25,682 bases of DNA, from assembly GCA_002343455.1 (NCBI GenBank), contig DDSR01000121.1:1-25682 (forward strand), in the 5' to 3' direction. A model generated the notes under the pieces. It was not told the origin of the DNA. It made no database searches and was given only the letters and a program-made list of their open reading frames with translations. This document shows, piece after piece, positions 16,601 to 22,934 of this stretch. Origin of the DNA: Deltaproteobacteria bacterium UBA2385 (GTDB lineage Bacteria > Myxococcota_A > UBA796 > UBA2385). Numbering within the stretch: the stretch's first letter is position 1; the number at the start of each line of letters is the position of its first letter. The translations under genes were made by a program, and so were the position numbers.

Positions 16601-19330
16601 GTCGACCTCGTGGTGTGGGACGAGACCGAGGGCGGCTACCAGAACTCCCTCAACGACCTGGTCCTCTCCGTGCTCTCCACGGGCGGCGGCGCCCCGCTGC
16701 TGGACGTGCCCGGGGGCATCTTCGTGCGGAGGCTCGACCAGTTCGCCGAGGAGGACCGGATCCTGCTCCAGACCCTCGCCCGCATCCTGCTGACCGGTGG
16801 GGGAGGGTCCCTGGAGGCGCAGCTCTCCCATGGCTCGCGGATCGTCGCGCCGATGCCCTCCCTGCTGCCGGAGTTCCTGCCCTTCCGCGAGCGGACGCGC
16901 GCGGTGTCCGACCCGGGCCTGGGGGATCCCGATGGCCACGACGAGGCTAGCGGCGGCTACCAGATCACCACCTCACACGCCCGTCGGACCCCCGCCCCCT
17001 GGTCGATGATCCACTCCAATCCCCACTTCGGGACGCTCGTGACCGAGAGCGGGGGGGGCTACACCTGGTGCGAAAACGCCCACGACTTCCGCCTGACCCC
17101 CTGGGACAACGATCCGGTCAGCGACCGGACCGGCGAGGCGTACTACATCCGAGACGAAGAGACCGGACTGTTCTGGACGCCGACGCCGCTGCCGGCAGGG
17201 GGGGACGCTCCCTACATCACCCGCCATCGTTTCGGATCCTCGACCTTCTCCCACGCCAGCCACGGCATCCAGTCGGAGCTGACGGTCTTCGTCGCCATCG
17301 ATGCTCCAGTGAAGATGGTCCTGATCCGGTTGACCAACCTGTCGAGTCGCCCTCGGAGCCTGACGGTCACGGGCTACTGCGAGTGGGTCCTCGGCGAGCA
17401 TCGCTCCAAGGGGCTGCTGCACATCAGCAGCGAGGTGATCGGGACCGATGGGGCGCTGCTGGTGCGGAACCCCTACCACCCCGAGTTCGGCGGTCGGATC
17501 GGCTTCTTCGACGTCAGTGATCGGGAGCGGACCCTGACGGGAGATCGGAGCGAGTTCCTGGGTCGGAATGGGAGTCCGGCCCGACCGGCGGCGCTGGGCA
17601 AGCAGCGCCTCTCGGGCCGGGTCGGGGCCGGGCTGGACGCCTGCGCCGCGATGATGGCGCCGGTCAGCCTCGCCCCGGGTGCGAGCCACGAGCTGGTCTT
17701 CGTCCTCGGCGTCGGGCGCGAGGTCTACGATGTCCACACGCTGCTGCATCGTTTCGGCCAGGTCGCCGAGGCGAGGCAGGCGCTCCTGGCGGTGGAGCGG
17801 CACTGGCAGGAGGTCCTGGGGGCGGTCCGGATCCAGACCCCCGACCCCTCGCTGGATCGGCTGGTGAATGGCTGGTTGCCCTACCAGGTGCTGGCCTGTC
17901 GGATCTGGTCCCGGACCGGCTTCTACCAGTCGGGGGGCGCCTACGGGTTCCGGGATCAGCTTCAGGACGCGATGGCCCTGCTGAACATCCGACCGGTGAT
18001 GCTGCGGGATCAGATCATCCGCTGTGCCGGGCGCCAGTTCATCGACGGGGATGTGCAGCACTGGTGGCACCCGCCCTTCGGGCGCGGGGTGCGCACGCAC
18101 TGTTCGGACGACTACCTGTGGCTGCCCGCGGCGGTCACCCGGTACGTCACCGGGGTCGGCGACACCGGGGTGCTCGACGTTCGTGTGCCCTACATCGAGG
18201 GGAGGCAGGTCAAGCCCGACGAGGAGGCCTATGTCGACCTCCCGCGCCAGTCCGAGTCCTGGGGCACCGTGTACGAACACTGCGTGCGAGCCATCCAGCG
18301 GGGCCTGCGCTTCGGGGCCCACGGCCTGCCCTTGATGGGGTCGGGGGACTGGAACGACGGGATGAACCTCGTCGGGGCCCGCGGTCGAGGCGAGAGCGTC
18401 TGGCTGGCCTTCTTCCTGTACGATGTGCTCAGCCGCTTCGCGGAGGTGGCCCGGCTGCACGACGACCTCGCCTTCGCCGCGACCTGCGAGCAGGAGGCGG
18501 TGGGCCTCGCCGCGCGCATCGAAGCCAGCGGCTGGGATGGCTCCTGGTATCGTCGGGCCTGGTTCGACAACGGCGAGCCCCTGGGGTCCTCGGTCAACAG
18601 CGAGTGCCAGATCGACTCCCTCCCCCAGACCTGGGCGGTGCTCTCGGGGGCCGCCGATCCCGAGCGTGCCCGGATCGCGATGGACTCGGTCGACGCGCGC
18701 CTCGTGGACCGGAGCCTCGGCATCGTCAAGCTGTTCACCCCGCCCTTCGACGTCTCGACTCCGAACCCGGGCTACATCCGGGGCTATGTCCCTGGGGTGC
18801 GCGAGAACGGCGGGCAGTACACCCACGCCGCGCTGTGGACGGCGATGGCCTTCGCGCGGCTGGGCGACCGTGAGCGCGCCTGGGAGATCACAAACATGCT
18901 CAACCCCTTCTCCCACACCCGGACCGCTGCCGAGCGCGAGCGCTACCGGGTCGAGCCCTACGTGATCGCCGCCGATGTGTACGCCGTGGAGCCCCATGGC
19001 GGCATGGGCGGGTGGACCTGGCACACGGGCTCGGCGGGCTGGATGCTGCGCCTGGTCCTGGAGTCCCTGCTGGGGCTGCGCCTGGAGGTGGACCGCCTGT
19101 ACCTCGAGCCCTGCGTGCCACCGGACTGGGCCGGCTTCACCATCCAGTACCGCTACCGCAAGACCGTCTACGAGCTGCGCGCTCGCCCGGCGCCGCAGGG
19201 CGGGCCCGCCCGCGGGATGTCCCTGGACGGGGTCAGCCTCTCCACGCCCTACCTGACCCTGGTCGACGATCACCGGCCGCACGTGGTCGACATCGGCTAC
19301 TTGCCCCCTCTTGTGAACCAATCAAAGTGA
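10697..19330 (+). CDS. ndvB: Cyclic beta-1,2-glucan synthase (NdvB/ChvB/Cgs family)
   Basis: About 2,877 residues, close to rhizobial NdvB (about 2,830) and Brucella Cgs (about 2,870). Inner-membrane enzyme that uses UDP-glucose to build and cyclise periplasmic beta-1,2-glucan for osmoadaptation. Domains in order: N-terminal region (LAAHARLTAG); two membrane helices (about 11923-12070); GT84 glucosyltransferase with LDTDTR (DTD at 12581-12589) and RRRRWTRGDWQ (about 13016-13050); more helices (about 13160-13280, 13525-13650); glycoamylase-like domain (about 14600-15400) with GVSESGYN and MAHHQGMS; a GH94-related beta domain (from about 15430); a C-terminal GH94 phosphorylase (from about 16980) with GSGDWNDGMN (18341-18370), including the DWND catalytic motif. 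Start: CTG 10697 has GGAGG six bases upstream. ATG 10550 lies before the predicted transcript start; TTG 10757 or GTG 10763 are alternatives. No frameshift seen. Confidence 0.93.
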   Translation: MWAWLKRVSGPPIVHKNEAPLPVLLFNQEQLAAHARLTAGAATVSPRRGPDRLLPRLGTNKLRLESAIDRLAEAQHERTHITPAGEWLLDNQHLIETQVEVARRHLPVGYSRVLPHLVDGPFAGYPRVYHLALEVIAHVDGRVDAESLTRFVAAWQETATLTLGELWAIPIMLRLALIENLRRVATRVEIAMLHRDLARDWSAQILRAAEQDPRRLLLAVSDMARADPPFSSAFVAELVKRLQEKGGLVDIPLNWIDHQLAMLGTSLQSRVQAEASDQAANQVSVSSSIGSLRFLDTMVWRDFVESSSLVESVLRQDPSRSYALMDFASRDRYRHVVEDLARLARIDEVEVARAAIELARGSLSAADGDTRGTHVGTYLVDEGRRSLVERLPTLPALARARLEWSRPVWTGIYFGLIIGLTLALTALAMASLPPLPLPGALLAALAIGVAASQLAVHAANATATSWHPPLILPRLDFSKQIPERWRTLVVVPTLLTDVAAVEQLLEGLEGRFLGNQGENLYYGLLTDFTDAPAAEMPGDAALIDAITTGIQALDAQYGGGRFYLFHRPRMWNAREGVWMGYERKRGKLDALNRLLRGGGHQDGASEPAFSLVLGDLEPLRSTAFVITLDTDTRLPMDAGHKLVGTMAHPLNRPRFDPVAGRVREGYAILQPRVAIHLPATRRSWFVRLFAGESGTDPYTQAVSDVYQDLFREGSFVGKGIYDFDAFTLALEGRLPDNLILSHDLIEGCFARSGLVSDVLLYEDHPSCYLEDGARRRRWTRGDWQIMFWLLPWAPGHDGVWGRNPLSWLSRWKIFDNLRRSLVPGSTLAAVVAGLVLLPSPGIVTAVVLGYTFLPPLLASLSAALRRPERTAPVAHLRVEARATSLRLVKAALGLAFLPEDARNSVDAIGRSTVRMTVTRQGLLEWRSAGHRSGGDLRAFVNGMPTGPFLVLALTAVRLLQGGALLDPALILLVPWLLSPLFAAWLSAAREERPPPLPQQVEDELRRLARRTWRFFDRFVGPEDNHLPPDNFQEEPSPVVAHRTSPTNIGVSLLASLAAHDFGFISTRRLLDRTEDTLATVEKLDRFRGHLYNWYDTRTLQPLPPLYVSTVDSGNLLGHLLVLEAGLRELGDQPVVGPRAWQALADLIDMLAKASPSRAEALAPLRARLVPPPATLGGAWSLAQALQARLEALPPPEPGETWAEELLRQAMDTIVEPLSALCAWLPLLSEPTEPISPARRLGMGPADPVPTLDQVARLDGGAPPSGEGAPWLVEAGKAGRRAQAMLATARSLAGRVRRVAKMDLDFLYDPGRSLFTIGYGVPDHRRDAACYDLLASEARLLSYIAVAQGSVPQAHWFALGRAVTSWQNDATLLSWSGSMFEYLMPLLVMPTNPGTLLDQTYRTVVGRQIEYGKKLGMPWGVSESGYNLVDSQSNYQYRAFGVPGLGLQRGLGEDQVVAPYATALALMVAPEAASLNLRRMREQGFEGAYGFYEAIDYTRRRQLPGERGTVVRSYMAHHQGMSLLALAYALLDRPMQRRFRSHASLRAVELLLHERVPKQLARIPHLGELVKDTPVGVSAPPVLFVVNTPHTPRPEVHLLSNGRYSVMVTAAGGGYSRWKGLALTRWREDPTRDDWGTFCYVRELNVTDDVEHSREAGGRRWSAMHQPTGVEAEHYEAIFPQSRAEFRRRDHGIDLHSELTVSPEDDIELRRFTLSNLGSMTRVIELTSYAEVVLAPQGADEAHPAFSNLFVETEVLPAVQAILCSRRPRTDDEHTPLLFHLMTTTGSFTGPLEFETDRRTFLGRGRTSSDPAGVMKGTSGAVLDPIVAIRCRLTLAPEQSVSVHLVTGVAATRPEALVLVDKYKDWHSGDRVFELAWTHRQVALRQLGISESEADLYLRMASPLVYANPQGRAPVGVLARNRRGQSSLWAYGISGDLPIVLLRVASLQSIEVIRQVIRAHSWWRGLGLAVDLVVWDETEGGYQNSLNDLVLSVLSTGGGAPLLDVPGGIFVRRLDQFAEEDRILLQTLARILLTGGGGSLEAQLSHGSRIVAPMPSLLPEFLPFRERTRAVSDPGLGDPDGHDEASGGYQITTSHARRTPAPWSMIHSNPHFGTLVTESGGGYTWCENAHDFRLTPWDNDPVSDRTGEAYYIRDEETGLFWTPTPLPAGGDAPYITRHRFGSSTFSHASHGIQSELTVFVAIDAPVKMVLIRLTNLSSRPRSLTVTGYCEWVLGEHRSKGLLHISSEVIGTDGALLVRNPYHPEFGGRIGFFDVSDRERTLTGDRSEFLGRNGSPARPAALGKQRLSGRVGAGLDACAAMMAPVSLAPGASHELVFVLGVGREVYDVHTLLHRFGQVAEARQALLAVERHWQEVLGAVRIQTPDPSLDRLVNGWLPYQVLACRIWSRTGFYQSGGAYGFRDQLQDAMALLNIRPVMLRDQIIRCAGRQFIDGDVQHWWHPPFGRGVRTHCSDDYLWLPAAVTRYVTGVGDTGVLDVRVPYIEGRQVKPDEEAYVDLPRQSESWGTVYEHCVRAIQRGLRFGAHGLPLMGSGDWNDGMNLVGARGRGESVWLAFFLYDVLSRFAEVARLHDDLAFAATCEQEAVGLAARIEASGWDGSWYRRAWFDNGEPLGSSVNSECQIDSLPQTWAVLSGAADPERARIAMDSVDARLVDRSLGIVKLFTPPFDVSTPNPGYIRGYVPGVRENGGQYTHAALWTAMAFARLGDRERAWEITNMLNPFSHTRTAAERERYRVEPYVIAADVYAVEPHGGMGGWTWHTGSAGWMLRLVLESLLGLRLEVDRLYLEPCVPPDWAGFTIQYRYRKTVYELRARPAPQGGPARGMSLDGVSLSTPYLTLVDDHRPHVVDIGYLPPLVNQSK

Positions 19331-19360
19331 CGGATGCGCTCCCTCAATTTGGTCGGTCAC
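19313..19360. repeat. Imperfect inverted repeat across the end of the glucan synthase gene
   Basis: GTGA-ACCAA (19313-19321) can pair with TTGGT-CGG-TCAC (19349-19360), with a three-base bulge and a loop of about 27 bases. It could be an RNA hairpin at the 3' end or an operator. There is no U-tract, so a classical terminator is not supported. Confidence 0.25.
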
Positions 19361-19419
19361 CGTCTCGGCCCGGCCGCGGACGATCCCGCAAGTCCCCGCG
19401 CTGGCTGGCAGGTGGCGGC

Positions 19420-19435
19420 TGGCATGGCCCTTGCT
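19420..19435 (+). promoter_or_regulatory. Sigma-54-like promoter for the lipoprotein-Mla operon
   Basis: TGGCATGGCCCTTGCT matches TGGCACG-N4-TTGCW with one mismatch (T for C), and GG and GC are ten bases apart. The predicted start is near 19446, giving a leader of about 79 bases before ATG 19525. It sits in the only sizeable gap (19331-19524) of this strand. I saw no competing sigma-70-type promoter. Confidence 0.6.
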
Positions 19436-19524
19436 CTCTTGGCCTGGAGCGACGGCACAGGCGGCGCCTCCAGACCCGACGGACCTCTCGTTCGGCTGGA
19501 ACAGCAACAATCCCAGGAGACGAG

Positions 19525-19884
19525 ATGACCTACCCGAGCACCACACAGACCCGGACTGCCGCCGGAGCCGGATTCCTTCTGCTGGCAGTCTTCTCGCTCA
19601 GCGCCTGCGGTGAGAAGCTCGACGACGTCAACTCGGAGGCCGCTTGCTCCAACTACTGTGACAAGATGTACGCCTGCGACGAGTACGACGCCACCAGCGA
19701 CGAAGAGGCCACCTGCGTCTCGGAGTGCCGCGACACCATCGAGAACGAGTGCGGCAACGATGCCCAGGGCGAGGCCAACACCATCATCCAGGAGTGCGTG
19801 GACCTGGCCTGTGATGACTTCTGGCCCTGCATGGTCTACGAAGAGGCCCCGGAGTGCTTCGAGTTCGTGCCTGAGCGTGACTGA
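19525..19884 (+). CDS. Cysteine-rich lipoprotein, function unknown
   Basis: 119 residues. A hydrophobic signal (about 13-24) ends in LSAC, making Cys28 the lipidation site. The mature part is strongly acidic and has ten further cysteines (41, 45, 51, 64, 68, 76, 91, 96, 102, 111), an even number that could form five disulfides in the periplasm. I recognise no named family; small Cys-rich lipoproteins of this style are common in myxobacteria. The start is clear: AGGAGA precedes ATG 19525 by four bases. First gene of the operon behind the sigma-54-like promoter; the next gene starts two bases after its stop. Confidence 0.88.
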   Translation: MTYPSTTQTRTAAGAGFLLLAVFSLSACGEKLDDVNSEAACSNYCDKMYACDEYDATSDEEATCVSECRDTIENECGNDAQGEANTIIQECVDLACDDFWPCMVYEEAPECFEFVPERD

Positions 19885-19886
19885 GG

Positions 19887-20036
19887 ATGCTGACCACCAT
19901 CGCCATCATCCTGATCATCCTCTGGCTGCTGGGAGTTGTGACCTCGAACACGATGAACGGGTTCATTCACATCCTGATCGTCATCGCGGTGATCGTGCTC
20001 CTCATTCGTGTCATACGCGGTCAGCGCATCCTCTGA
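19887..20036 (+). CDS. lmo0937-family small membrane protein
   Basis: A 49-residue ORF reading MLTTIAIILIILWLLGVV, then a short polar turn with GFIHIL, then a second hydrophobic helix ending in basic residues (RVIRGQRIL). Two transmembrane helices with IxHIL between them match the lmo0937 (DUF5670) family, found widely next to stress-response genes; its biochemical role is unknown. ATG 19887 follows the previous stop by two bases, and GAGG lies directly against the start, so translation is probably coupled to the upstream lipoprotein. A 41-base gap separates it from the next gene. Confidence 0.88.
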   Translation: MLTTIAIILIILWLLGVVTSNTMNGFIHILIVIAVIVLLIRVIRGQRIL

Positions 20037-20077
20037 GCGCCGAGCAGCCCCTAATCCACACATCCACTGGAGAGACC

Positions 20078-20455
20078 ATGTCTCATCACCTTCGAAACAC
20101 GGTGGCGCTCCTCGCCATCTGCGCAGGCCTCGCCGGCTGCGCCAGCAAGACCGCCCTGAAGACCGACAGCTCGACGGCCGCCATCCGGACCGCGGAGGAG
20201 CTGGGCGCGCCCCAGGTCGCCCAGGCCTCCCTGCACCTGCAGCTCGCCAAGGAGGAGCTGGAGGCGGCCACCGCGCTCCACGAGGACGGCAAGAAGGAGG
20301 AGGCGACCTCCATGCTGCTGCGAGCCGAGGCCGACGCCGAGCTGGCGATCGCCCTCTCCCGGGCCGACGCCGAGCGGACCGAAGCCGAGAACGCCATGGA
20401 GCGTGTCCGGACCCTCCGAGCCCAGAACCCCTACTCCACTGGCGGTGACAAGTGA
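20078..20455 (+). CDS. DUF4398-type lipoprotein
   Basis: 125 residues. The signal peptide ends in LAGC, so Cys21 is the predicted lipidated residue. The mature part is a helical hairpin rich in Ala, Glu and Leu: AAIRTAEELGAPQVAQASLHLQ, then AKEELEAATAL, then a heptad-like stretch to about residue 115. This is the pattern of DUF4398 proteins, which lie next to or are fused with OmpA domains. Probably a periplasmic, membrane-tethered structural protein. GGAGA precedes ATG 20078 by four bases. The stop overlaps the GTG of the next gene (GTGA), so the two are likely made together. Confidence 0.85.
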   Translation: MSHHLRNTVALLAICAGLAGCASKTALKTDSSTAAIRTAEELGAPQVAQASLHLQLAKEELEAATALHEDGKKEEATSMLLRAEADAELAIALSRADAERTEAENAMERVRTLRAQNPYSTGGDK

Positions 20456-21336
20456 AGCTCTACTCTCCCTCTGCCCTCGTGCTGGCGGCCCTGCTGGTCG
20501 GCTGCGCCCCCAAGGTCCCCATGGAGCTCGCCAACGCGCGCAGCACCTACCACCGCGCCAGCAACGGCCCGGCCAAGACGCTGGTCCCCGCGGAGCTGCA
20601 CAAGGCCGGCGAGGCCCTGGAGCAGGCCGAGGTCGCCTTCAAGGACGATCCCAAGGGCTACCACACCCTGGACCTGGCCTACGTCGCCCAGCGCAAGGCC
20701 GAGCTGGCAGAGACGCTGGCCATCCATGCCAGCGAGTCCGGGCGCATGGCGGACGCCAACGCCTCCTACCAGAGCACCCAGGACAGCATCATGCTGCGGA
20801 CCCGCTCCGACCTGGCGACCTCGCAGACCGACCTGGCTGCCTCTCAGAGCGCGGGCGCGGTGACCTCCGCCCAGCTTGCCGTCTCGGAGGAGGCGCGGCT
20901 CCTGGCCGACCAGAGGGCCAGGGACGCGATGGAGGCCCTGGCCAAGCTCGCGGCCGTCAAGGAGGAGGCCCGCGGCATGGTCATCACCCTCTCGGGCAGC
21001 GTGCTGTTCGCCTCGGACGAGTCGACGCTCCTTCCTGCGGCGCAGACGCGCCTCGCCCAGGTGGCGGACACGCTGCTGACCACCAAGGAGCGGTCCTTGC
21101 TGATCGAGGGCCACACGGACTCCCAGGGCAGCGACGAGCACAACATGGCGCTCTCGCAGCGTCGGGCCGACGCGGTGCGGGCCTTCCTGGGGCAGCGCGG
21201 CTACGACACGGCTCGGATCCGGGCCGTCGGGGTCGGCGAGGGTCGGCCCGTCGCCGAGAACGAGAGCCCGGAGGGGCGGGCCAACAACCGGCGCGTCGAG
21301 ATCGTCGTCGAGCCGGCCGCCAAGGCGGAGCGGTAG
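20452..21336 (+). CDS. DUF4398-OmpA lipoprotein, peptidoglycan-binding
   Basis: 294 residues. The signal peptide ends in LVGC (Cys18 lipidated). Residues 25-110 form a DUF4398-like helical region (ANARSTYHRAS, then AELHKAGEALEQAE). A coiled-coil-like stretch follows at 115-172. An OmpA C-terminal domain spans about 175-287 with LFASDEST, GHTDSQG (Asp223), LSQRRADAVRAFL (Arg238 region) and NNRRVEI. OmpA domains of this kind bind diaminopimelate in peptidoglycan, so the protein should tether a membrane (probably the outer one) to the wall. GTG 20452 overlaps the previous stop. The next gene, mlaE, begins seven bases after the stop. Confidence 0.92.
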   Translation: MKLYSPSALVLAALLVGCAPKVPMELANARSTYHRASNGPAKTLVPAELHKAGEALEQAEVAFKDDPKGYHTLDLAYVAQRKAELAETLAIHASESGRMADANASYQSTQDSIMLRTRSDLATSQTDLAASQSAGAVTSAQLAVSEEARLLADQRARDAMEALAKLAAVKEEARGMVITLSGSVLFASDESTLLPAAQTRLAQVADTLLTTKERSLLIEGHTDSQGSDEHNMALSQRRADAVRAFLGQRGYDTARIRAVGVGEGRPVAENESPEGRANNRRVEIVVEPAAKAER

Positions 21337-21342
21337 CCCTGC

Positions 21343-22146
21343 GTGGGCGCACACGACGAGGTTGGCCGCACCGTCATCTCCACCAGCATTGACCGACTGG
21401 CGCTGGGGGTCCATGACGGTGCGGCTTTCGTGGGTCGCTTCTTCAAGGAGGTGGCCCGGCCGCCATACCATCTCCGCGAGATCATCCATCAGTGCTACGA
21501 GGTCGGATACCGCACGCTCCCCCTGATCACGCTGACCGGGCTGATCACGGGGATCGTCTTCACAAAACAGTCCAGGCCGTCCCTGGCTGCCTTCGGGGCG
21601 ACCTCCTGGCTGCCCTCGCTGATCACGATCGCCTTGATCCGCTCGCTGGCCCCGCTGATCACCGCGCTCATCTGCGCCGGCAAGGTGGGGTCCAGCATCG
21701 GCGCCGAGCTGGGTTCGATGAAGGTCACCGAGCAGGTGGAGGCCATGGAGGTCTCGGCGATCAACCCCTTCAAGTACCTGGTGGTGACGCGGACCCTCGC
21801 GACCACATTGATGGTGCCGGCGCTGACCTTGTACTGCGGGGTGGTGGGGCTCTTCGGCTCCTTCCTGAATGTCCGCGGCAACGAGGCGGCCAGCCTCGCC
21901 AGCTTCCTGAAGAGCGGCTTCTCCACCATCGGCTTCCTGGACCTCGGCTCATCCGTCGTCAAGGCCGCGGTCTATGGGTTCAGTGTCGGCATCATCGCCT
22001 GCTACCATGGCCTGAGGGCCACGTCGGGCACCCAAGGGGTCGGTCGGGCGGCGACCGCCTCGGTGGTCATGTCCATGTTCGTGATCTTCGTAGAGGAGGT
22101 GTTGATCGTCCAGGTGAACGTCTGGTTGCGGGGCTACGGCTTATGA
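21343..22146 (+). CDS. mlaE: MlaE-family ABC transporter permease
   Basis: 267 residues, about five membrane segments after an amphipathic N-terminus. Family signatures are clear: TGLITGIVFTKQ (about 65-76), GKVGSSIGAELGSMKVTEQVEAMEV (113-137, written here only as a landmark) and YHGLRATSGTQGVGRAAT (221-238). It forms the inner-membrane channel of an MCE-type phospholipid transporter with MlaF and MlaD. GTG 21343 is used, with a weak GGAG about 12 bases upstream; coupling to the upstream ompA-like gene is likely. Its TGA overlaps the mlaF ATG (ATGA). No mlaC, mlaB or mlaA is seen in the window. Confidence 0.93.
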   Translation: MGAHDEVGRTVISTSIDRLALGVHDGAAFVGRFFKEVARPPYHLREIIHQCYEVGYRTLPLITLTGLITGIVFTKQSRPSLAAFGATSWLPSLITIALIRSLAPLITALICAGKVGSSIGAELGSMKVTEQVEAMEVSAINPFKYLVVTRTLATTLMVPALTLYCGVVGLFGSFLNVRGNEAASLASFLKSGFSTIGFLDLGSSVVKAAVYGFSVGIIACYHGLRATSGTQGVGRAATASVVMSMFVIFVEEVLIVQVNVWLRGYGL

Positions 22147-22934
22147 GCGTCCTGCCTGAGCCGACCGCCGCACCCGAACGCGAGCCGGTCATCTCGATAC
22201 GCGGACTGCAGAAGTCCTTCGGAGCGCTCTCGGTGCTCCGCGATGTCGATCTGGAGGTGCGCACCGAGGAGAACCTCGTCGTGCTGGGTCGCTCCGGCTC
22301 GGGCAAGTCGGTCCTGATCAAGATCATGGTCGGCTTGCTTCAGGCCGATGCCGGAGAGGTGGTGATCCTGGGCCAGTCGCTGGTCGGCCTGCAGCGCCGG
22401 CCGCTCGACGCGCTGCGTCGCCGGATCGGCTTCTCCTTCCAGAGCAGCGCGCTGTACGACAGCATGAGCGTCGGGGAGAACCTCGCGTTCCCCCTGCGGA
22501 TGAACATGACCGACCTGCGCGCATCCGAGGTGAACGACCGGGTGCGGGAGTCGCTGGACGAGGTCGGCCTCGTCGACTCGATCGGCAAGATGCCCTCGGA
22601 GCTCTCCGGGGGGCAGCGCAAGCGGGTCGGCATCGCCCGCACCCTCATCCTGCGGCCGGAGATCATGCTCTACGACGAGCCGACGGCGGGCCTGGACCCC
22701 GTCACCAGCGCCGAGATCAACGAGCTGATCCGCAAGGTCCAGACGGACTACAATACGGCCGCCATCATCATCACCCATGACCTGAGCTGCGCACGCGCGA
22801 CCGGCGATCGGGTCGCGATGCTGCTGGAGGGGCGGGTGTACCGGAGCGGGACCTTCGACGAGGTCTTCGACACCCGCGATCCCCTCGTCACCGGCTTCTA
22901 CGACTACAACTTCATCCGTGAGTCCACGCCATGA
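22143..22934 (+). CDS. mlaF: MlaF-family ABC transporter ATPase
   Basis: 263 residues. Complete ATP-binding cassette: Walker A GRSGSGKS 49-56, Q-loop Gln100, signature LSGGQ 154-158, Walker B IMLYDEP 174-180 with catalytic Glu179, switch His212. The signature context SELSGGQRKRVGIARTL and the DEPTAGLDPVTS loop are typical of MlaF/MCE ATPases. It powers lipid movement through MlaE on the cytoplasmic face. ATG 22143 overlaps the mlaE stop, and its own stop overlaps the mlaD ATG, so the three subunits are translationally coupled in the order E-F-D. All catalytic residues are present. Confidence 0.95.
   Translation: MSVLPEPTAAPEREPVISIRGLQKSFGALSVLRDVDLEVRTEENLVVLGRSGSGKSVLIKIMVGLLQADAGEVVILGQSLVGLQRRPLDALRRRIGFSFQSSALYDSMSVGENLAFPLRMNMTDLRASEVNDRVRESLDEVGLVDSIGKMPSELSGGQRKRVGIARTLILRPEIMLYDEPTAGLDPVTSAEINELIRKVQTDYNTAAIIITHDLSCARATGDRVAMLLEGRVYRSGTFDEVFDTRDPLVTGFYDYNFIRESTP

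Noticed and set aside
14018..16939. Long open frames antisense to the glucan synthase (also at 10442-12496, 12551-13963, 16973-19321)
   Set aside because: Their translations are compositionally skewed and lack domains, whereas the sense strand has conserved catalytic motifs throughout.
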